A DNA stretch of 63,515 nt from Planktothrix serta PCC 8927 (GCF_900010725.2 NZ_LR734885.1:32194-95708); one strand, 5' to 3'; numbered from the stretch's first letter, positions 27,804-37,992 are shown. The notes: a model not told the origin generated them from the sequence alone. Program-made: numbers and translations.

Positions 27804-28331
27804 TCACCCCATCCATCCATCTCGAATGGAAGCGTCTTTGCGCGAGTAATTATCCGCATAAGAACGGTGACGCTGCGCGACTTTCTGATCCAGCTTAGAT
27901 AGGGGCATCTCATCGGGCTCATAGGAATGCCGGGGTACAGTTTGTTGTGGAGCTTCTTGTTTTTGGAGTTCCTGATTCACTTGGGCGGCTTCTTCTGGAG
28001 ATAAGGGCGTTGAGTGTCGGAGTAAGTCCCGTTGCACAGCGGCTATCGCTTGTCGGACTGCGGTTTTGATCGGAGTATAAAATTCATCACGTCCCCGTTT
28101 GAGTTGTTGTATCCAACCTTCTTTACTGGAAGCGTAAAGGGGGGGTAAACGGTTGAGGGCATAAGTTTCAACTTCAACCCGCTTAATGTATTGGGAGAGT
28201 CGGGGGGAGAGGGAAGCGAGTTGACGCTTGACTTCCTCAGTTACTAAGTCTTCCATCACATTATGATATCTGCGATTAGAACCGATAACCATAGTATTTA
28301 CCGAGCCAAATTCGGTATTCAGTGTTGTCAC
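27804..28331 (-). CDS. ComFB family protein
   Basis: 175 residues. The region about 22-110 (NVMEDLVTEEVKRQL, VEVETYALNRLPPLYASSK, IKTAVRQAIAAVQRDLL) matches the late-competence ComFB family. Recent work on cyanobacterial ComFB proteins points to cyclic di-nucleotide binding and control of natural competence or motility. The C-terminal 65 residues are polar and probably disordered. The start is a GTG at 28331 with a strong AGAGGAG upstream. It is convergent with ftsZ, and its stop lies 35 bp beyond the ftsZ stop. Confidence 0.88.
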   Translation of the reverse strand: MTTLNTEFGSVNTMVIGSNRRYHNVMEDLVTEEVKRQLASLSPRLSQYIKRVEVETYALNRLPPLYASSKEGWIQQLKRGRDEFYTPIKTAVRQAIAAVQRDLLRHSTPLSPEEAAQVNQELQKQEAPQQTVPRHSYEPDEMPLSKLDQKVAQRHRSYADNYSRKDASIRDGWMG

Positions 28332-28382
28332 GGGGATTCTCCTCTAGTTTCTAGTTTAACAATTTTGGACATCTGTGAGATC

Positions 28383-28401
28383 CCCCTAGGAAATCTAGGG
28401 G
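28383..28401. terminator. Short hairpin between dndE and comFB
   Basis: cccctag-gaaat-ctagggg, a perfect 7-bp stem. It lies downstream of the dndE stop and upstream of the comFB ribosome binding site. No T-run follows, so it may be only a small palindrome. Confidence 0.4.
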
Positions 28402-28521
28402 CCTGAATGGTTACTTCACAGGGGGAAGGAAGAGAAAGGCACTAGGGAGACTGTTATCGTCACCCGTGATTACTTAATAGCCATCGCGTCTGACTGCGAC
28501 GAACATAGCTAAGGCAACAAA

Positions 28522-28914
28522 TCAATGGGTTTGGGTGTCGGTGAGGGTAATTAAATCTTCAATCTGTTGGAGATTGGCATCACCTGCTAAGTAACCAATT
28601 CCTCGATGCAGGTGGAGGCGAAACTGGGTGGCGAGGGTTTCTTGATCGGTTGCTAAATGGTCATTATGGCAACGTTGCTTTAGGGCTAGGAGTAACAAAT
28701 CACACATCTCCCCGCCAAAGACTTGCCACGTCATTTCAACGTTACTATCTGAGGGGATGGGAACGGGGGAAGGGATTGTTAGCTCCGCTAGAGAACGACA
28801 CAAAGCCCAACGGCACAGGATATTCCAATTCTCTATTTTGGTAACTCGTTTGAGTTTTGTCAGTTGTTCCTTAGCTGTTAAGGACAGGCGAATTCGCTCT
28901 AAGGGGGGTTCCAT
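28522..28914 (-). CDS. dndE: DndE family protein (DNA sulfur modification), orphan
   Basis: 130 residues. It matches DndE along its length: ERIRLSLTAKEQLTKLKRVT, NILCRWALCRSLAE, then VEMTWQVFGGE and FRLHLHRGIGYL. In phosphorothioation systems DndE binds nicked DNA and acts with DndBCD to replace a non-bridging phosphate oxygen with sulfur. No dndB, dndC or dndD and no restriction genes (dndFGH) are within the window; neighbours are comFB and a RodZ-like gene. It is therefore either a stand-alone DndE or one part of a split system. Its adjacency to comFB suggests a possible link with DNA uptake (inference). Confidence 0.82.
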   Translation of the reverse strand: MEPPLERIRLSLTAKEQLTKLKRVTKIENWNILCRWALCRSLAELTIPSPVPIPSDSNVEMTWQVFGGEMCDLLLLALKQRCHNDHLATDQETLATQFRLHLHRGIGYLAGDANLQQIEDLITLTDTQTH

Positions 28915-29191
28915 CGTGATTTAATCGAGGATTCAGGAAATCTGTGGATTTCCTGTCTATATATAAAATTTTATACATAAATACGGAGGATTTGTTACCT
29001 AGGAGGGTTTTTTTTTACAAAATCTTCATTTAACCAGAACTTTTATGAAATTTTGGTAAAGAAACATTGCAGATTCAACCCGATCTACAGATTGATATTC
29101 TCCGTACTTGTTCAGATGTCCGCATCCGGAATCAGAATCAAACGATAGAAGAAAGGACTCAGATAGGTGGTACTGAGGCGGGGTAGAAATT

Positions 29192-30319
29192 ATGGAACTG
29201 AATCCGGTAACAGGTTTTGGTGTGACAGCACCGACAACAACAGAGGTGTCTCCTGAAAGTTTACGCTCTCTTGTGCGTCAAATTGAAGCAGAATTATATT
29301 GTAGTGAAGTTTATAATATTGCCCTAAAAAGCTTACAAAAAATGTTAGGACAAGCGGCAAGTAAAGCCGAAATTGTGATTAAAGCGGTGGGACGAGAAGC
29401 CATTCAACAAGCTTTAAAACAAATTGCTAGGCAACAAACCGCAATTATTTGTACAACAGAATCTTCATCCCCTCATGATTCTATTTCTGTAACGGCTATT
29501 CCCTCAGACTCTTTCCCGACTCCAGCCATCAAAGATATTCCTCAAAAAACGGAATCTTCCTCTCCAGAAGTTCAAATATCTGTTGTTTCTCCCCTAGGGT
29601 TTATTGCGGGAGATCAAACCCCAACGACAACTTCTGAATCTCAACCTATTTCTGCTTCAAAGCCTCACGAACAAGTCTCGACTGCATCGAATCATACCCC
29701 CCTAGCGAAACCGAAACATCAACGTTTGAATCAAGCTGAAATTAATCAGCAAATTCATCAAAAGCAAAAAATTTATTTACGAGAAATTGGGGAAGAATTG
29801 CGAAAAGCCAGAGAATCTTATCATCTGAGTTTACAACAACTCCACTATTTTACTTTAGTTCCGCTTCATCATTTAGAAGCTTTGGAACAGGGAGAAATTG
29901 AGCGTTTACCGGAAGATATTTATATTCGAGGGTTTATTTGTCGAGCGGCGAATGCTTTAGGATTAGAAGGAGGACAAATGGCCGCATCTTTTCCTTGTTT
30001 GGAATTTAACGGACAGGTTGGACAATATGGTTCTAAAGTGGATATAGATTCAGAATTTTATCTGAATTCAGTGCATTTATATTTGGGTTATGTGGCTATT
30101 TTGGCAAGCTCTATGGGGGGTATTGCGTGGTTGTCTCAACAAAGTGTTCCTGATGTGACGATTCCTCCCGATGTTCAGAATTTATTAGATCATAAAACAC
30201 CCCAATCCCATCGTCAAGAAGCACCCACACCGATACCAGGGAGACAATCAGAAGCGAATAAAATTCAGATTAGCTTAGATTTTTCTCCTCCTGAAATGAT
30301 GAATGGTGCGATGGCTTAG
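29192..30319 (+). CDS. RodZ-like helix-turn-helix membrane protein
   Basis: 375 residues. Domain order: a short helical N-terminus (about 20-85), a Ser/Thr/Pro-rich linker (about 88-180), a RodZ-type HTH (about 198-262: YLREIGEELRKARESYHLSL, LEALEQGEIERLPEDIYIRG), one hydrophobic segment (about 293-312) and a short polar tail. RodZ links MreB to the membrane in cell-shape control; cyanobacterial proteins with this HTH are annotated variously. The N-terminal extension is not part of standard RodZ. A GAGG-rich stretch lies shortly before the ATG. Confidence 0.75.
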   Translation: MELNPVTGFGVTAPTTTEVSPESLRSLVRQIEAELYCSEVYNIALKSLQKMLGQAASKAEIVIKAVGREAIQQALKQIARQQTAIICTTESSSPHDSISVTAIPSDSFPTPAIKDIPQKTESSSPEVQISVVSPLGFIAGDQTPTTTSESQPISASKPHEQVSTASNHTPLAKPKHQRLNQAEINQQIHQKQKIYLREIGEELRKARESYHLSLQQLHYFTLVPLHHLEALEQGEIERLPEDIYIRGFICRAANALGLEGGQMAASFPCLEFNGQVGQYGSKVDIDSEFYLNSVHLYLGYVAILASSMGGIAWLSQQSVPDVTIPPDVQNLLDHKTPQSHRQEAPTPIPGRQSEANKIQISLDFSPPEMMNGAMA

Positions 30320-30336
30320 TTCTTCCTAATTTTACC

Positions 30337-30987
30337 CTAGATTTTTTCAAAAATCACGGATAAATTATTAGCGGGCATGGGGATAACCTTTCCTAACCGA
30401 AAATTTTCTAATTCCGCAATAGCAATAACGTCTTCTAAATTTCTGACTCCCCATTCCGGGTTAGATAAACGTAAAGAACTATCAAAGGCTTCATTGCTGG
30501 GGGCCGTGGGTTTTCCCTGTTGTTTATAAGGGCCATATAAATATAAAATTCCTGCCGATGGCAAAATCCGATTTGCACCTGCCATTAATCCCAAGCAAGC
30601 TGACCAAGGGGAAATATGAATCATATTAATATTAATGATAGCAGTAATCGGAAATTCTTGCAAAGAAAAGGGCAATTTTAAATCAGGATTTTCGACTAAC
30701 CAAGTTGATTTCTGAACATCTAATTCTAAAGGATAAAATAAATTATCTGAGGGTAAATGGGTTTGCCAAGCTAGAATACTGTCTCGTAAAATAGGGTTAA
30801 TTTCTGAGGTTAGCCATTTTCTAGGTTTCAACTCAGGGGCAAAAAATACAGCGTGTTGTCCGGTTCCACTGGCTATTTCTAATACTGTTCCTGTGGCTGG
30901 AAGTACCTGTTTTAAAACAGCTAAAATCGGTTGTTGATTTCGTTCTGTTGCCGGAGCATATTGCCGAAGATCGTTGGAAATATTCAT
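30337..30987 (-). CDS. DUF938 SAM-dependent methyltransferase-like protein
   Basis: 216 residues from ATG 30987 (MNISNDLRQYAPATERNQQPIL), the family start; an upstream in-frame Met adds eight hydrophobic residues. The SAM motif I is VLEIASGTGQHAVFFA, and other family blocks are INMIHISPW and LYLYGPYK, followed by FDSSLRLSNPEWGVR. Substrate unknown. It converges with the RodZ-like gene, with only 17 bp between the stops. Confidence 0.88.
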   Translation of the reverse strand: MNISNDLRQYAPATERNQQPILAVLKQVLPATGTVLEIASGTGQHAVFFAPELKPRKWLTSEINPILRDSILAWQTHLPSDNLFYPLELDVQKSTWLVENPDLKLPFSLQEFPITAIININMIHISPWSACLGLMAGANRILPSAGILYLYGPYKQQGKPTAPSNEAFDSSLRLSNPEWGVRNLEDVIAIAELENFRLGKVIPMPANNLSVIFEKI

Positions 30988-31309
30988 AATTATTCTGATG
31001 AGAATGATCAAAGTTGATCATTGAGTTTTTAACATTGATGATCGAGAATTAAATTCCAGATCAATCTATTTACCCTTCTTAGTTTACCATTACCGATCAA
31101 ATTTAACATCCATATTCAGTAACCGATTTTAAACCGGGTGAAGATCTGATCTAGCCTTCATGAATTCATCCAGTTTCTCAATCAGAATATCAATAAACAT
31201 CAAGCCTGGTTTACAAAACTTCATGAAGAAAAGCTAATTTTTTCTCATCCCTGATTCAAGAATAGGTACATCTTCCGATATAATTCCCATCATGTTCAGG
31301 GGAATAAAA
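30988..31309. other. Divergent gap, DUF938 gene / symporter operon
   Basis: 322 bp, AT-rich with several TCAT/TGATCA motifs, including a tgatcaaagttgatca palindrome near 31005-31020. It probably holds both promoters. No gene was seen. Confidence 0.45.
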
Positions 31310-31585
31310 ATGGACGACAGAGACAAAATATTAACTCAACTCGCCGAGGAACGATGGCGAGTATCTTTGGCTTTAACATTAGCCATGATGTTTATTTACT
31401 TCGGATTTATCTTATTAGTGGCCTTCAATAAGTCCTTAATGGGGTCTTTAATTATGCCCGGTTTAAGTTGGGGCATTTTGTTAGGAGCCTTAGTCATTAT
31501 TTCAGCCTGGGTATTAATTTACTTCTATGTTAGCTGGACTAATAACTATTACGATCGCAAAATTGAAGACCTGATTAAGGATTAA
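31310..31585 (+). CDS. DUF485 small membrane protein, symporter partner
   Basis: 91 residues from ATG 31310, with AGGGGA upstream (a Met six codons earlier is less likely). Two membrane helices (about 19-43 and 53-77) and the pattern WRVSLALTLAMMFIYFGFI and SWTNNYYDRKIEDL match the YjcH/DUF485 family. In E. coli yjcH is co-transcribed with the acetate permease actP, as here: the symporter starts 3 bp after this stop. Confidence 0.88.
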   Translation: MDDRDKILTQLAEERWRVSLALTLAMMFIYFGFILLVAFNKSLMGSLIMPGLSWGILLGALVIISAWVLIYFYVSWTNNYYDRKIEDLIKD

Positions 31586-31588
31586 GCC

Positions 31589-33166
31589 ATGTCAACTACT
31601 CTCGGACAATTTAACCCCGTCGCTATTACATTTTTCCTGCTGTTTGTTGTGGCTTCTTTAGGGATTACTTATTGGGCTTCCTCCCACACAAAAAGCGCTG
31701 CACAATTTTACACCGCCGGAGGACAAATTAGTGGATTTCAAAATGGTTTAGCCCTCGCTGGCGATTTTATGAGCGCCGCGAGTTTTTTAGGAATAGCAGG
31801 TTTAGTCGCCCTGAATGGTTTTGATGGATTAATTTACTCCATTGGCTTTTTAGTTGGGTGGCCAATTGTGATGTTTTTAATTGCTGAACCCCTGCGAAAT
31901 TTAGGCACCTATACCTTTTCTGATGTAGTTGCCTATCGGATGCGTCAAACCCCGGTCAGAATTGCCTCAGCTATTGGCACTTTATCAGTAGTTAGTTTCT
32001 ACTTAATTGCCCAAATGGTCGGGGCAGGTAATTTAATTAAATTACTGTTTGGGATGGAATATGAATTAGCCGTGATGATTGTCGGCGGTGTCATGTTAGC
32101 CTACGTCATTTTTGGCGGCATGATGGCAACCACCTGGGTACAAATTATCAAGGCTTTTTTGTTATTGGGGGGTGCAATATTATTAACCATTTTGGTCTTA
32201 TCAAAATTTGGTTTTAATCCCTTCAATTTATTTGCCGCCGCTGCCCAAAAATATGGGCCGGAAGTGTTAGCTCCAGGGAAACAAGTTGCTAATCCTTTAG
32301 ATGCCATTTCTTTAGGGATGTCTTTAATGTTTGGGACGGCTGGACTCCCGCATATTTTAATGCGTTTCTATACCGTACCCGATGCCAGAGCCGCGCGGAA
32401 ATCCGTGATGTATGCCAGTTGGTTTATTGGCTTCTTTTATCTGCTAACATTTATCCTCGGTTTTGGAGCGATGACCTTATTAGGTCGGGAACAAATTCAA
32501 GCCATTGATAAAGGGGGAAATATGGCAGCCCCAATGTTAGCAGAAGTCTTGGGAGGAAACGTTTTATTAGGGTTTATTGCGGCGGTTTCTTTTGCCACCA
32601 TTTTAGCAGTTGTGGCGGGATTAACCCTTTCCGGTGCGGCAGCTTTATCCCATGATTTATGGGTGAATGTGGTGCGCGGAGGTTCTGCGGATGAAACCGA
32701 ACAATTAAAAGTTGCTAGGGGCGCCACGATGTTTTTAGGGGCTTTAGCAATTATTTTGGGAATCGTTTTTAAAGGACAAAATGTTGCCTATATGGTGGGT
32801 TTAGCCTTTGCGATCGCAGCTAGTGGTAATTTCCCGGCTTTATTGATGTCAATTTTATGGCGACGATTTACCACAAATGGTGCGGTTGCGAGTATGATTA
32901 CCGGAACACTGACTTCTTTGTTTTTAATTTATTTGTCTCCAACCATTCAAATCGATTTACTCAAACATACAGAAGCCATTTTTCCGCTTAAAAACCCCGG
33001 TTTAATCACCATTCCGTTATCATTTGCCGTAGGAATTATTGTTTCTTTGCTAAAAAGCGATCGCCAAGCTTTTACCAAATTTGCAGAAGTTGAGCAATTG
33101 ATTCATATTAGCGATTTACAATTTCCCTCTACCTTACCAGCCCAGGATATTGATGTAGAATTGTAA
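31589..33166 (+). CDS. actP: Sodium:solute symporter, ActP-like (acetate/cation)
   Basis: 525 residues with about 13 hydrophobic segments. SSS-family blocks are clear: [55 protein letters not shown] and the [16 protein letters not shown] region. Together with the DUF485 gene this is the yjcH-actP arrangement, so uptake of acetate or another short monocarboxylate with a cation is likely. A carbon substrate such as acetate would fit with the PHA genes elsewhere in the window, but no direct link is shown. Confidence 0.9.
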   Translation: MSTTLGQFNPVAITFFLLFVVASLGITYWASSHTKSAAQFYTAGGQISGFQNGLALAGDFMSAASFLGIAGLVALNGFDGLIYSIGFLVGWPIVMFLIAEPLRNLGTYTFSDVVAYRMRQTPVRIASAIGTLSVVSFYLIAQMVGAGNLIKLLFGMEYELAVMIVGGVMLAYVIFGGMMATTWVQIIKAFLLLGGAILLTILVLSKFGFNPFNLFAAAAQKYGPEVLAPGKQVANPLDAISLGMSLMFGTAGLPHILMRFYTVPDARAARKSVMYASWFIGFFYLLTFILGFGAMTLLGREQIQAIDKGGNMAAPMLAEVLGGNVLLGFIAAVSFATILAVVAGLTLSGAAALSHDLWVNVVRGGSADETEQLKVARGATMFLGALAIILGIVFKGQNVAYMVGLAFAIAASGNFPALLMSILWRRFTTNGAVASMITGTLTSLFLIYLSPTIQIDLLKHTEAIFPLKNPGLITIPLSFAVGIIVSLLKSDRQAFTKFAEVEQLIHISDLQFPSTLPAQDIDVEL

Positions 33167-33189
33167 AAAACAACGATTGAGAAAAAGTT

Positions 33190-33230
33190 AGCGATCGCAT
33201 TTTTTAGAAATCAATAAAAGCGTGATCGCT
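33190..33230 (+). terminator. Hairpin after the symporter gene
   Basis: The stem agcgatc (33190-33196) / gatcgct (33224-33230) contains a HIP1 site, with T-rich and A-rich loop sides that can extend the pairing. It is 23 bp after the stop. Confidence 0.5.
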
Positions 33231-33301
33231 TTCTAATTATAGATCTTCTTCTTAGTGTCTTAGTGCCTTTGTGGTTCCACCTAAAAAAACCGGAAAACGA
33301 A

Positions 33302-36031
33302 TTACCATTGAGGATTAGACTCGACAAACGCTGTCACAATATCGGCCGGAACAGGTTTAAGAAAGAAATACCCTTGAGCATATTCACAGCCTAGAGAACG
33401 CAATTGTGCCAGTTGATAAGCCGTTTCTACTCCTTCAGCAACAACATCTTTATTTAACGCATGAGCTAACCGAATAATCGTGCGGACAATGGCTAAATTT
33501 TCTCCCGCTTCATCTGCTTCTATTTGTCCCACAAAAGACCGATCAATTTTAAGCGTATCAATGGGAAATCGGGGTAAATAACTCAAAGAAGAAAACCCCG
33601 TCCCAAAATCATCAATACTCAACTTTAACCCTAGAGATTTTAACCGTTTCAACAGATGAATTGTGGCTTCCACATCATCCATTAACACACTTTCTGTAAT
33701 TTCCAATCTTAACCCATTGGGATTAATTTTAGACGTTAAAATAATCTCTTGAATTTGTTCGATTAAATCCGGTTGAAAAAACTGTCTAGCGGATAAATTT
33801 ACCCCTAAAATTAATTCAGGTTGCCAATAAAACTGTGCTTGCCATCGTTTTAATTGATTACAGGCTTCTTGAATTGCCCATTTACCAATGGGAACAATTA
33901 ATCCCGTCTCTTTGGCAACCGTTAGAAACAGATCAGGAGTGATTAATCCGTCTTCGGGATGTTGCCAACGAATTAAGGCTTCAAAGCCAACAATTTGACC
34001 TGAAGTTAAGGAAATAACAGGTTGATAATATAAAACAAATTCTTGACGTTCTAAGGCTAATCTCAAGCTCGTTTCTAACTTTAATTGTTCAATACCATTA
34101 ACGTGCATGGTCTGTTCAAAAACTTGAATCATCCCTTTTCCTAAGCTTCTGGCGCGATACATCGCCGTATGAGCATTTCTTAATAAATAATCTGCCCTAC
34201 TTTCCGCCATTTCACTGAGAGCAATTCCAATACTTAAACTCATAAAAATATCATGATCATTTAATTTAAACGGAGAAAGCAACACATTTTGAATGCGTTC
34301 AGCGACAAAAGCAGCCTTTTGAGGAGGTTTTAAATGTTCAATTAAAATTGCAAATTCATCTCCTCCTAACCGGGCAATCATATCTTGATTTCGCAAACAA
34401 GTTTTCATTCTCTGGACAATTTCTATTAATAGTTGATTTCCGGCTTCATATCCTAAACTATCGTTAATTCGCTTAAATCGATCAATATTTAAAAACAGAA
34501 CAGCACATTGAGATTGATGCCGTTTTGTGTTTAAAATTGCCCATCCCACTCGTTCTAAAAATAAGGTGCGGTTGGGAAGTTTGGTTAGGGAATCATGCAA
34601 AGAATTGTGAATTTGTTTATAAGCAATAACTCCAGTTCCCGTCAAAAATAAGGAGAAAATGGGAGCAATAATCGGAACCCAAGTGTTTAATAAAAATAGT
34701 CCGTAGCTGATTCCTAATAAACTCAAGAGTCCTACTATTAAAGCCAAACCTTGCTTGAGAGGATGAGTAATCTGCCACATTAATAACCCTCCTACTATTG
34801 CCCAAGTTCCAATCCATACTATTTCTAAATATTGTGGCAAGAACCTAAATAAACTTGAACTAGGAGCTAAAAATTGAGAGAATAAAATAGGAGAAGGTTT
34901 AATCAAGCTAGAATTAATAATCTGGCTCACCATTTGACCATGAATCAATACCCCAGGCATTTTAAAATTTTCGGTAGCTTTAATACTATAAGGGGTTAAA
35001 AACGCATCGGGAATACTAGGTGCTGTTGTTCCAATTAAAATGACTTTATTTTTAATCCAATTGGGTTGAACTTGATTGGATAAAACCTCTCCTATACTGA
35101 CAATTCTGGCAATTTCTGGAGTGCGATAATTCAGTAAAATTTGATAGCCTCGATGATCAATATTAGCATACCCTCCATCTCCTGAATTCAAGGGAAAAAA
35201 TATGGTTTTTCCCAGTTCCATATATTGGGGATAACGGCTATTATTTTTAGGCTCAATTCCCTGAGTTTTTAAGTAAGTTAAAGCCAGTTGTAGGGAAAAG
35301 GCAAAAACTGTTTGATCATCTTGACCACTCGCAAACAATAATTGTCGCCGAACAACGCCATCGGAGTCTAATACCAGATCATTAAATCCAATGCGTTCAG
35401 GAGAAATTCCCGGAGGAGGAGGAACACTCGGATTTTTAGGATTTCCGATTTTCGTAATCACAATTACATTATCGGCTTTTAACTGCTTTAATAATTCCTT
35501 CCCCCCCGGTTCTTGGGGTAAATCTCGATATAAATCTAAGCCAATGGCAGAGGGTTGATGTTGTTGGAGTTTAGCAAAAACCTGTGCTAAAATTTGATCA
35601 GTAAGCGGCCATTGTTTTTGAGATTGGATATCCTTTTCCGTAATAGCAACGATTAATAAGTTAGGGTCAGGTTCGGGAAGGGGTCGTAAACAAACCAAGA
35701 CATCAAACATTCGTAACTCTAATGCTTCTAACCCCCCTAATTTTTGACATCCCACCACAAACAGGGTGACAATTAAACTGGTTAATAAACCCGGCGATAA
35801 TCGTACCGAAGCAGGTAAAATATTCCTTTTCCCCCCTGACATCAGTAGCAACGCGCCAGAGCAAGATTTTACCCAAGATTTGAGAAAATGGAGTTTTCGA
35901 GAAAACATGAATTCAAGGTAAAATACGATCCAGGAAACCGTTTTAAGTAAATTCCCCTTCTGGGTATAATTTACGAGCGATCTTTTCTGTGACTGGAAAA
36001 TCTGGGTCAGGTGTTTTCTAAAAAAACTCAT
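33302..36031 (-). CDS. CHASE2-GGDEF-EAL cyclic di-GMP enzyme
   Basis: 909 residues. Domains: N-terminal basic region and membrane helix (about 76-95), extracytoplasmic CHASE2 sensor (about 98-395; VRRQLLFASG, VILIGTTAPSIPDAFLTPY), three membrane helices (about 405-475), GGDEF (about 480-640; RLGGDEFAIL intact) and EAL (about 655-900; GFEALIRW, LRLEITES, DDFGTGFSS intact). Both cyclase and phosphodiesterase motifs look active, so it may make and/or degrade c-di-GMP in response to an external signal. It is divergent from dapB. The start is ATG 36031 with a GGAAAAGG-like ribosome binding site. Confidence 0.93.
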   Translation of the reverse strand: MSFFRKHLTQIFQSQKRSLVNYTQKGNLLKTVSWIVFYLEFMFSRKLHFLKSWVKSCSGALLLMSGGKRNILPASVRLSPGLLTSLIVTLFVVGCQKLGGLEALELRMFDVLVCLRPLPEPDPNLLIVAITEKDIQSQKQWPLTDQILAQVFAKLQQHQPSAIGLDLYRDLPQEPGGKELLKQLKADNVIVITKIGNPKNPSVPPPPGISPERIGFNDLVLDSDGVVRRQLLFASGQDDQTVFAFSLQLALTYLKTQGIEPKNNSRYPQYMELGKTIFFPLNSGDGGYANIDHRGYQILLNYRTPEIARIVSIGEVLSNQVQPNWIKNKVILIGTTAPSIPDAFLTPYSIKATENFKMPGVLIHGQMVSQIINSSLIKPSPILFSQFLAPSSSLFRFLPQYLEIVWIGTWAIVGGLLMWQITHPLKQGLALIVGLLSLLGISYGLFLLNTWVPIIAPIFSLFLTGTGVIAYKQIHNSLHDSLTKLPNRTLFLERVGWAILNTKRHQSQCAVLFLNIDRFKRINDSLGYEAGNQLLIEIVQRMKTCLRNQDMIARLGGDEFAILIEHLKPPQKAAFVAERIQNVLLSPFKLNDHDIFMSLSIGIALSEMAESRADYLLRNAHTAMYRARSLGKGMIQVFEQTMHVNGIEQLKLETSLRLALERQEFVLYYQPVISLTSGQIVGFEALIRWQHPEDGLITPDLFLTVAKETGLIVPIGKWAIQEACNQLKRWQAQFYWQPELILGVNLSARQFFQPDLIEQIQEIILTSKINPNGLRLEITESVLMDDVEATIHLLKRLKSLGLKLSIDDFGTGFSSLSYLPRFPIDTLKIDRSFVGQIEADEAGENLAIVRTIIRLAHALNKDVVAEGVETAYQLAQLRSLGCEYAQGYFFLKPVPADIVTAFVESNPQW

Positions 36032-36126
36032 CCTTTTCCGATGACACCCTGATTTCCCTCTATTTTAATTTCCTTCGGGACGAATTCTCAATTTTGTAGT
36101 TGCATTTTAGGCTAATCCGTGCTGGT

Positions 36127-36954
36127 ATGACTAATTCACTTCCAATTCCTGTAATTGTTAATGGTGCTGGTGGAAAAATGGGCCGCGAGGTGATTAAAGC
36201 GGTGGCTAGTTCCCCTGATATGACGTTGTTGGGGGCAATTGATCACAACCCGGCCTATCTGGAACAAGATGCTGGAACTCTAGCCGGAATTGAACCCTTG
36301 GAAGTTCCGATTATGAATGATCGAGAGGGTCTGTTAGCGATGGCAGCCCAGGAAAAACAACTGGGTGTTATGGTCGATTTTACCCATCCTGATTCTGTTT
36401 ATGATAATATTCGGGCAGCGATCGCCTATGGGGTGCGTCCGGTTGTGGGAACAACAGGGTTAAGTCCGGCACAAATTCAAGAGTTAGCAGAATTTGCCGA
36501 TAAAGCCAGTATGGGGTGTTTGTTGATTCCCAACTTTTCAATTGGCATGGTGTTATTACAACAGGCGGCAATTGCAGCGTCTCGCTATTTTGATCACGTT
36601 GAAATTATTGAATTGCATCATAATCAAAAAGCTGATGCTCCCAGTGGAACGGCGGTACAAACAGCACAATTATTAGCAGAATTAGGGAAAACCTATAATG
36701 TTCCCTTAGTTCAAGAAACAGAAAAATTAACCGGAGCTAGAGGAGCCGAAGCCGGAGAAGGAATTCGGATTCATAGTGTCCGTTTACCGGGGTTAATTGC
36801 TCATCAAGAGGTAATATTTGGGGCTGCGGGTCAAATTTATACCCTGCGTCACGATACTAGCGATCGCTCTTGTTATATGCCCGGAGTTCTGCTTGCTATT
36901 CGTAAAGTCTTACCCCTCAAAACTTTGGTTTATGGATTGGAAAAAATATTATAA
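36127..36954 (+). CDS. dapB: 4-hydroxy-tetrahydrodipicolinate reductase
   Basis: 275 residues from ATG 36127 ([19 protein letters not shown]). The NAD(P)H motif [11 protein letters not shown], the VVGTTG block, the catalytic [18 protein letters not shown] and the C-terminal domain are all present. It catalyses the second committed step of the diaminopimelate/lysine pathway. It is a single gene, and its TAA stop abuts a heptamer repeat array. Confidence 0.97.
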   Translation: MTNSLPIPVIVNGAGGKMGREVIKAVASSPDMTLLGAIDHNPAYLEQDAGTLAGIEPLEVPIMNDREGLLAMAAQEKQLGVMVDFTHPDSVYDNIRAAIAYGVRPVVGTTGLSPAQIQELAEFADKASMGCLLIPNFSIGMVLLQQAAIAASRYFDHVEIIELHHNQKADAPSGTAVQTAQLLAELGKTYNVPLVQETEKLTGARGAEAGEGIRIHSVRLPGLIAHQEVIFGAAGQIYTLRHDTSDRSCYMPGVLLAIRKVLPLKTLVYGLEKIL

Positions 36955-36994
36955 CAGGGAACAGGGAACAGGGAACAGGGAACAGGGAACAGGG
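36953..36994. repeat. Heptamer array AACAGGG x6
   Basis: Six exact 7-bp units directly overlapping the last two bases of the dapB stop codon. This is the reverse complement of the TGTTCCC array found at many other sites in this window. Confidence 0.95.
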
Positions 36995-37150
36995 AATGAT
37001 GATTGATTTTTTGAATGTTATAATAACTGATTTAGGGGAATAGGATCACGGGTTTAAGCGGATTACGCAGATTAACACAGATTAAAATCCGTGAAATCAT
37101 CTTAACTCCGTGATCGTAATTCGTAATTCGTAATTCGTAATTAAACAAAA

Positions 37151-37897
37151 ATGCTTGTTCCCATAACTCGTCAAACTTTTGAAAACTTAATTCCCGCCGT
37201 TGCGACAGGTGAACAGTACAAATATTGTTGGGGAAAACCCAGGGATTTTTTAAAGCGGCTATTAGTTTCTGCGGTTTGTTTAGCCGTTTGGATTTTTCTG
37301 GAATATACTGTTCAAGGAGATACCCTGAGAATCCTAATATTAATCGCCGGAATTAGCTCCTCTTTATATTGGTTATGGATGCCTGTTTGGGAAGCTAGTT
37401 GGCGCAATGCTAAATATCGAAAATATCCCTATGCGGGATTTTTACAGGGAGAAATTCTCGATTTTTATATTAGTGAGGCGGTGACGGAACAACAGGAATC
37501 TGTGAATAAACGGGGAGAACTGATTATTATTGAAAATTTAGAACGGCGAATTAATCTGGAAGTCGGAGATGCAACAGGATTTACCACCTTAATTCAAGCG
37601 CCCTTAAATCGCAATCATAAACGGTTACGTCGGGGTCAAGTTGCTCAAATGATTGTTATGTCTTATTTGGATGATTTAAGCGAAATTAATGAAGTTTCCG
37701 ATATCTATATTCCTAGTCAAAATCTTTGGGTGAGTGACTATCCTTATGTCCGTCGAGATATTTTTAGAGAAATAAGTCATCGTTTCCAGTCCCGTCGTGC
37801 CTCGAAAAAAGCCCCCCCCTCTGCCAAAACTTCTGCTATTGAACGTTATGATCCGATGAACCGTTATCATCAAGTTTATGATGACCCCGAACCTTAA
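37151..37897 (+). CDS. Conserved cyanobacterial membrane protein
   Basis: 248 residues. Two hydrophobic helices at about 36-54 and 60-78 are followed by a soluble domain with GELIIIENLERRINLEVGDA and RLRRGQVAQMIVMSYLDDL, and a basic, Pro-rich tail. It resembles cyanobacterial proteins sometimes labelled 'phosphate ABC transporter permease', but it has no transporter fold that I can see. Function unknown. Direct repeats of ttcgtaattcgtaa lie just upstream. Confidence 0.75.
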   Translation: MLVPITRQTFENLIPAVATGEQYKYCWGKPRDFLKRLLVSAVCLAVWIFLEYTVQGDTLRILILIAGISSSLYWLWMPVWEASWRNAKYRKYPYAGFLQGEILDFYISEAVTEQQESVNKRGELIIIENLERRINLEVGDATGFTTLIQAPLNRNHKRLRRGQVAQMIVMSYLDDLSEINEVSDIYIPSQNLWVSDYPYVRRDIFREISHRFQSRRASKKAPPSAKTSAIERYDPMNRYHQVYDDPEP

Positions 37898-37904
37898 TTT
37901 CTGT

Positions 37905-37992
37905 TATAGCAGGGAACAGGGAACAGGGAACAGTAAGCAGTGAATAAGTTTCAGGATTTAGAAGTGTCTTAACTATAATGCGTAGCGCTATA
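37905..37992 (-). repeat. Dispersed TATAGC-ended element with heptamer array
   Basis: About 88 bp. On the minus strand it reads tatagcgctacgca, then a taaatcctgaaac segment and (TGTTCCC)3, and ends gctata. Other copies lie at 44661-44756, 49369-49461 and 50985-51088. Confidence 0.85.

Noticed and set aside
28522-28914. A full DNA phosphorothioation (dnd) island
   Set aside because: Only dndE is present; neighbouring genes are ftsZ, comFB and a RodZ-like gene.
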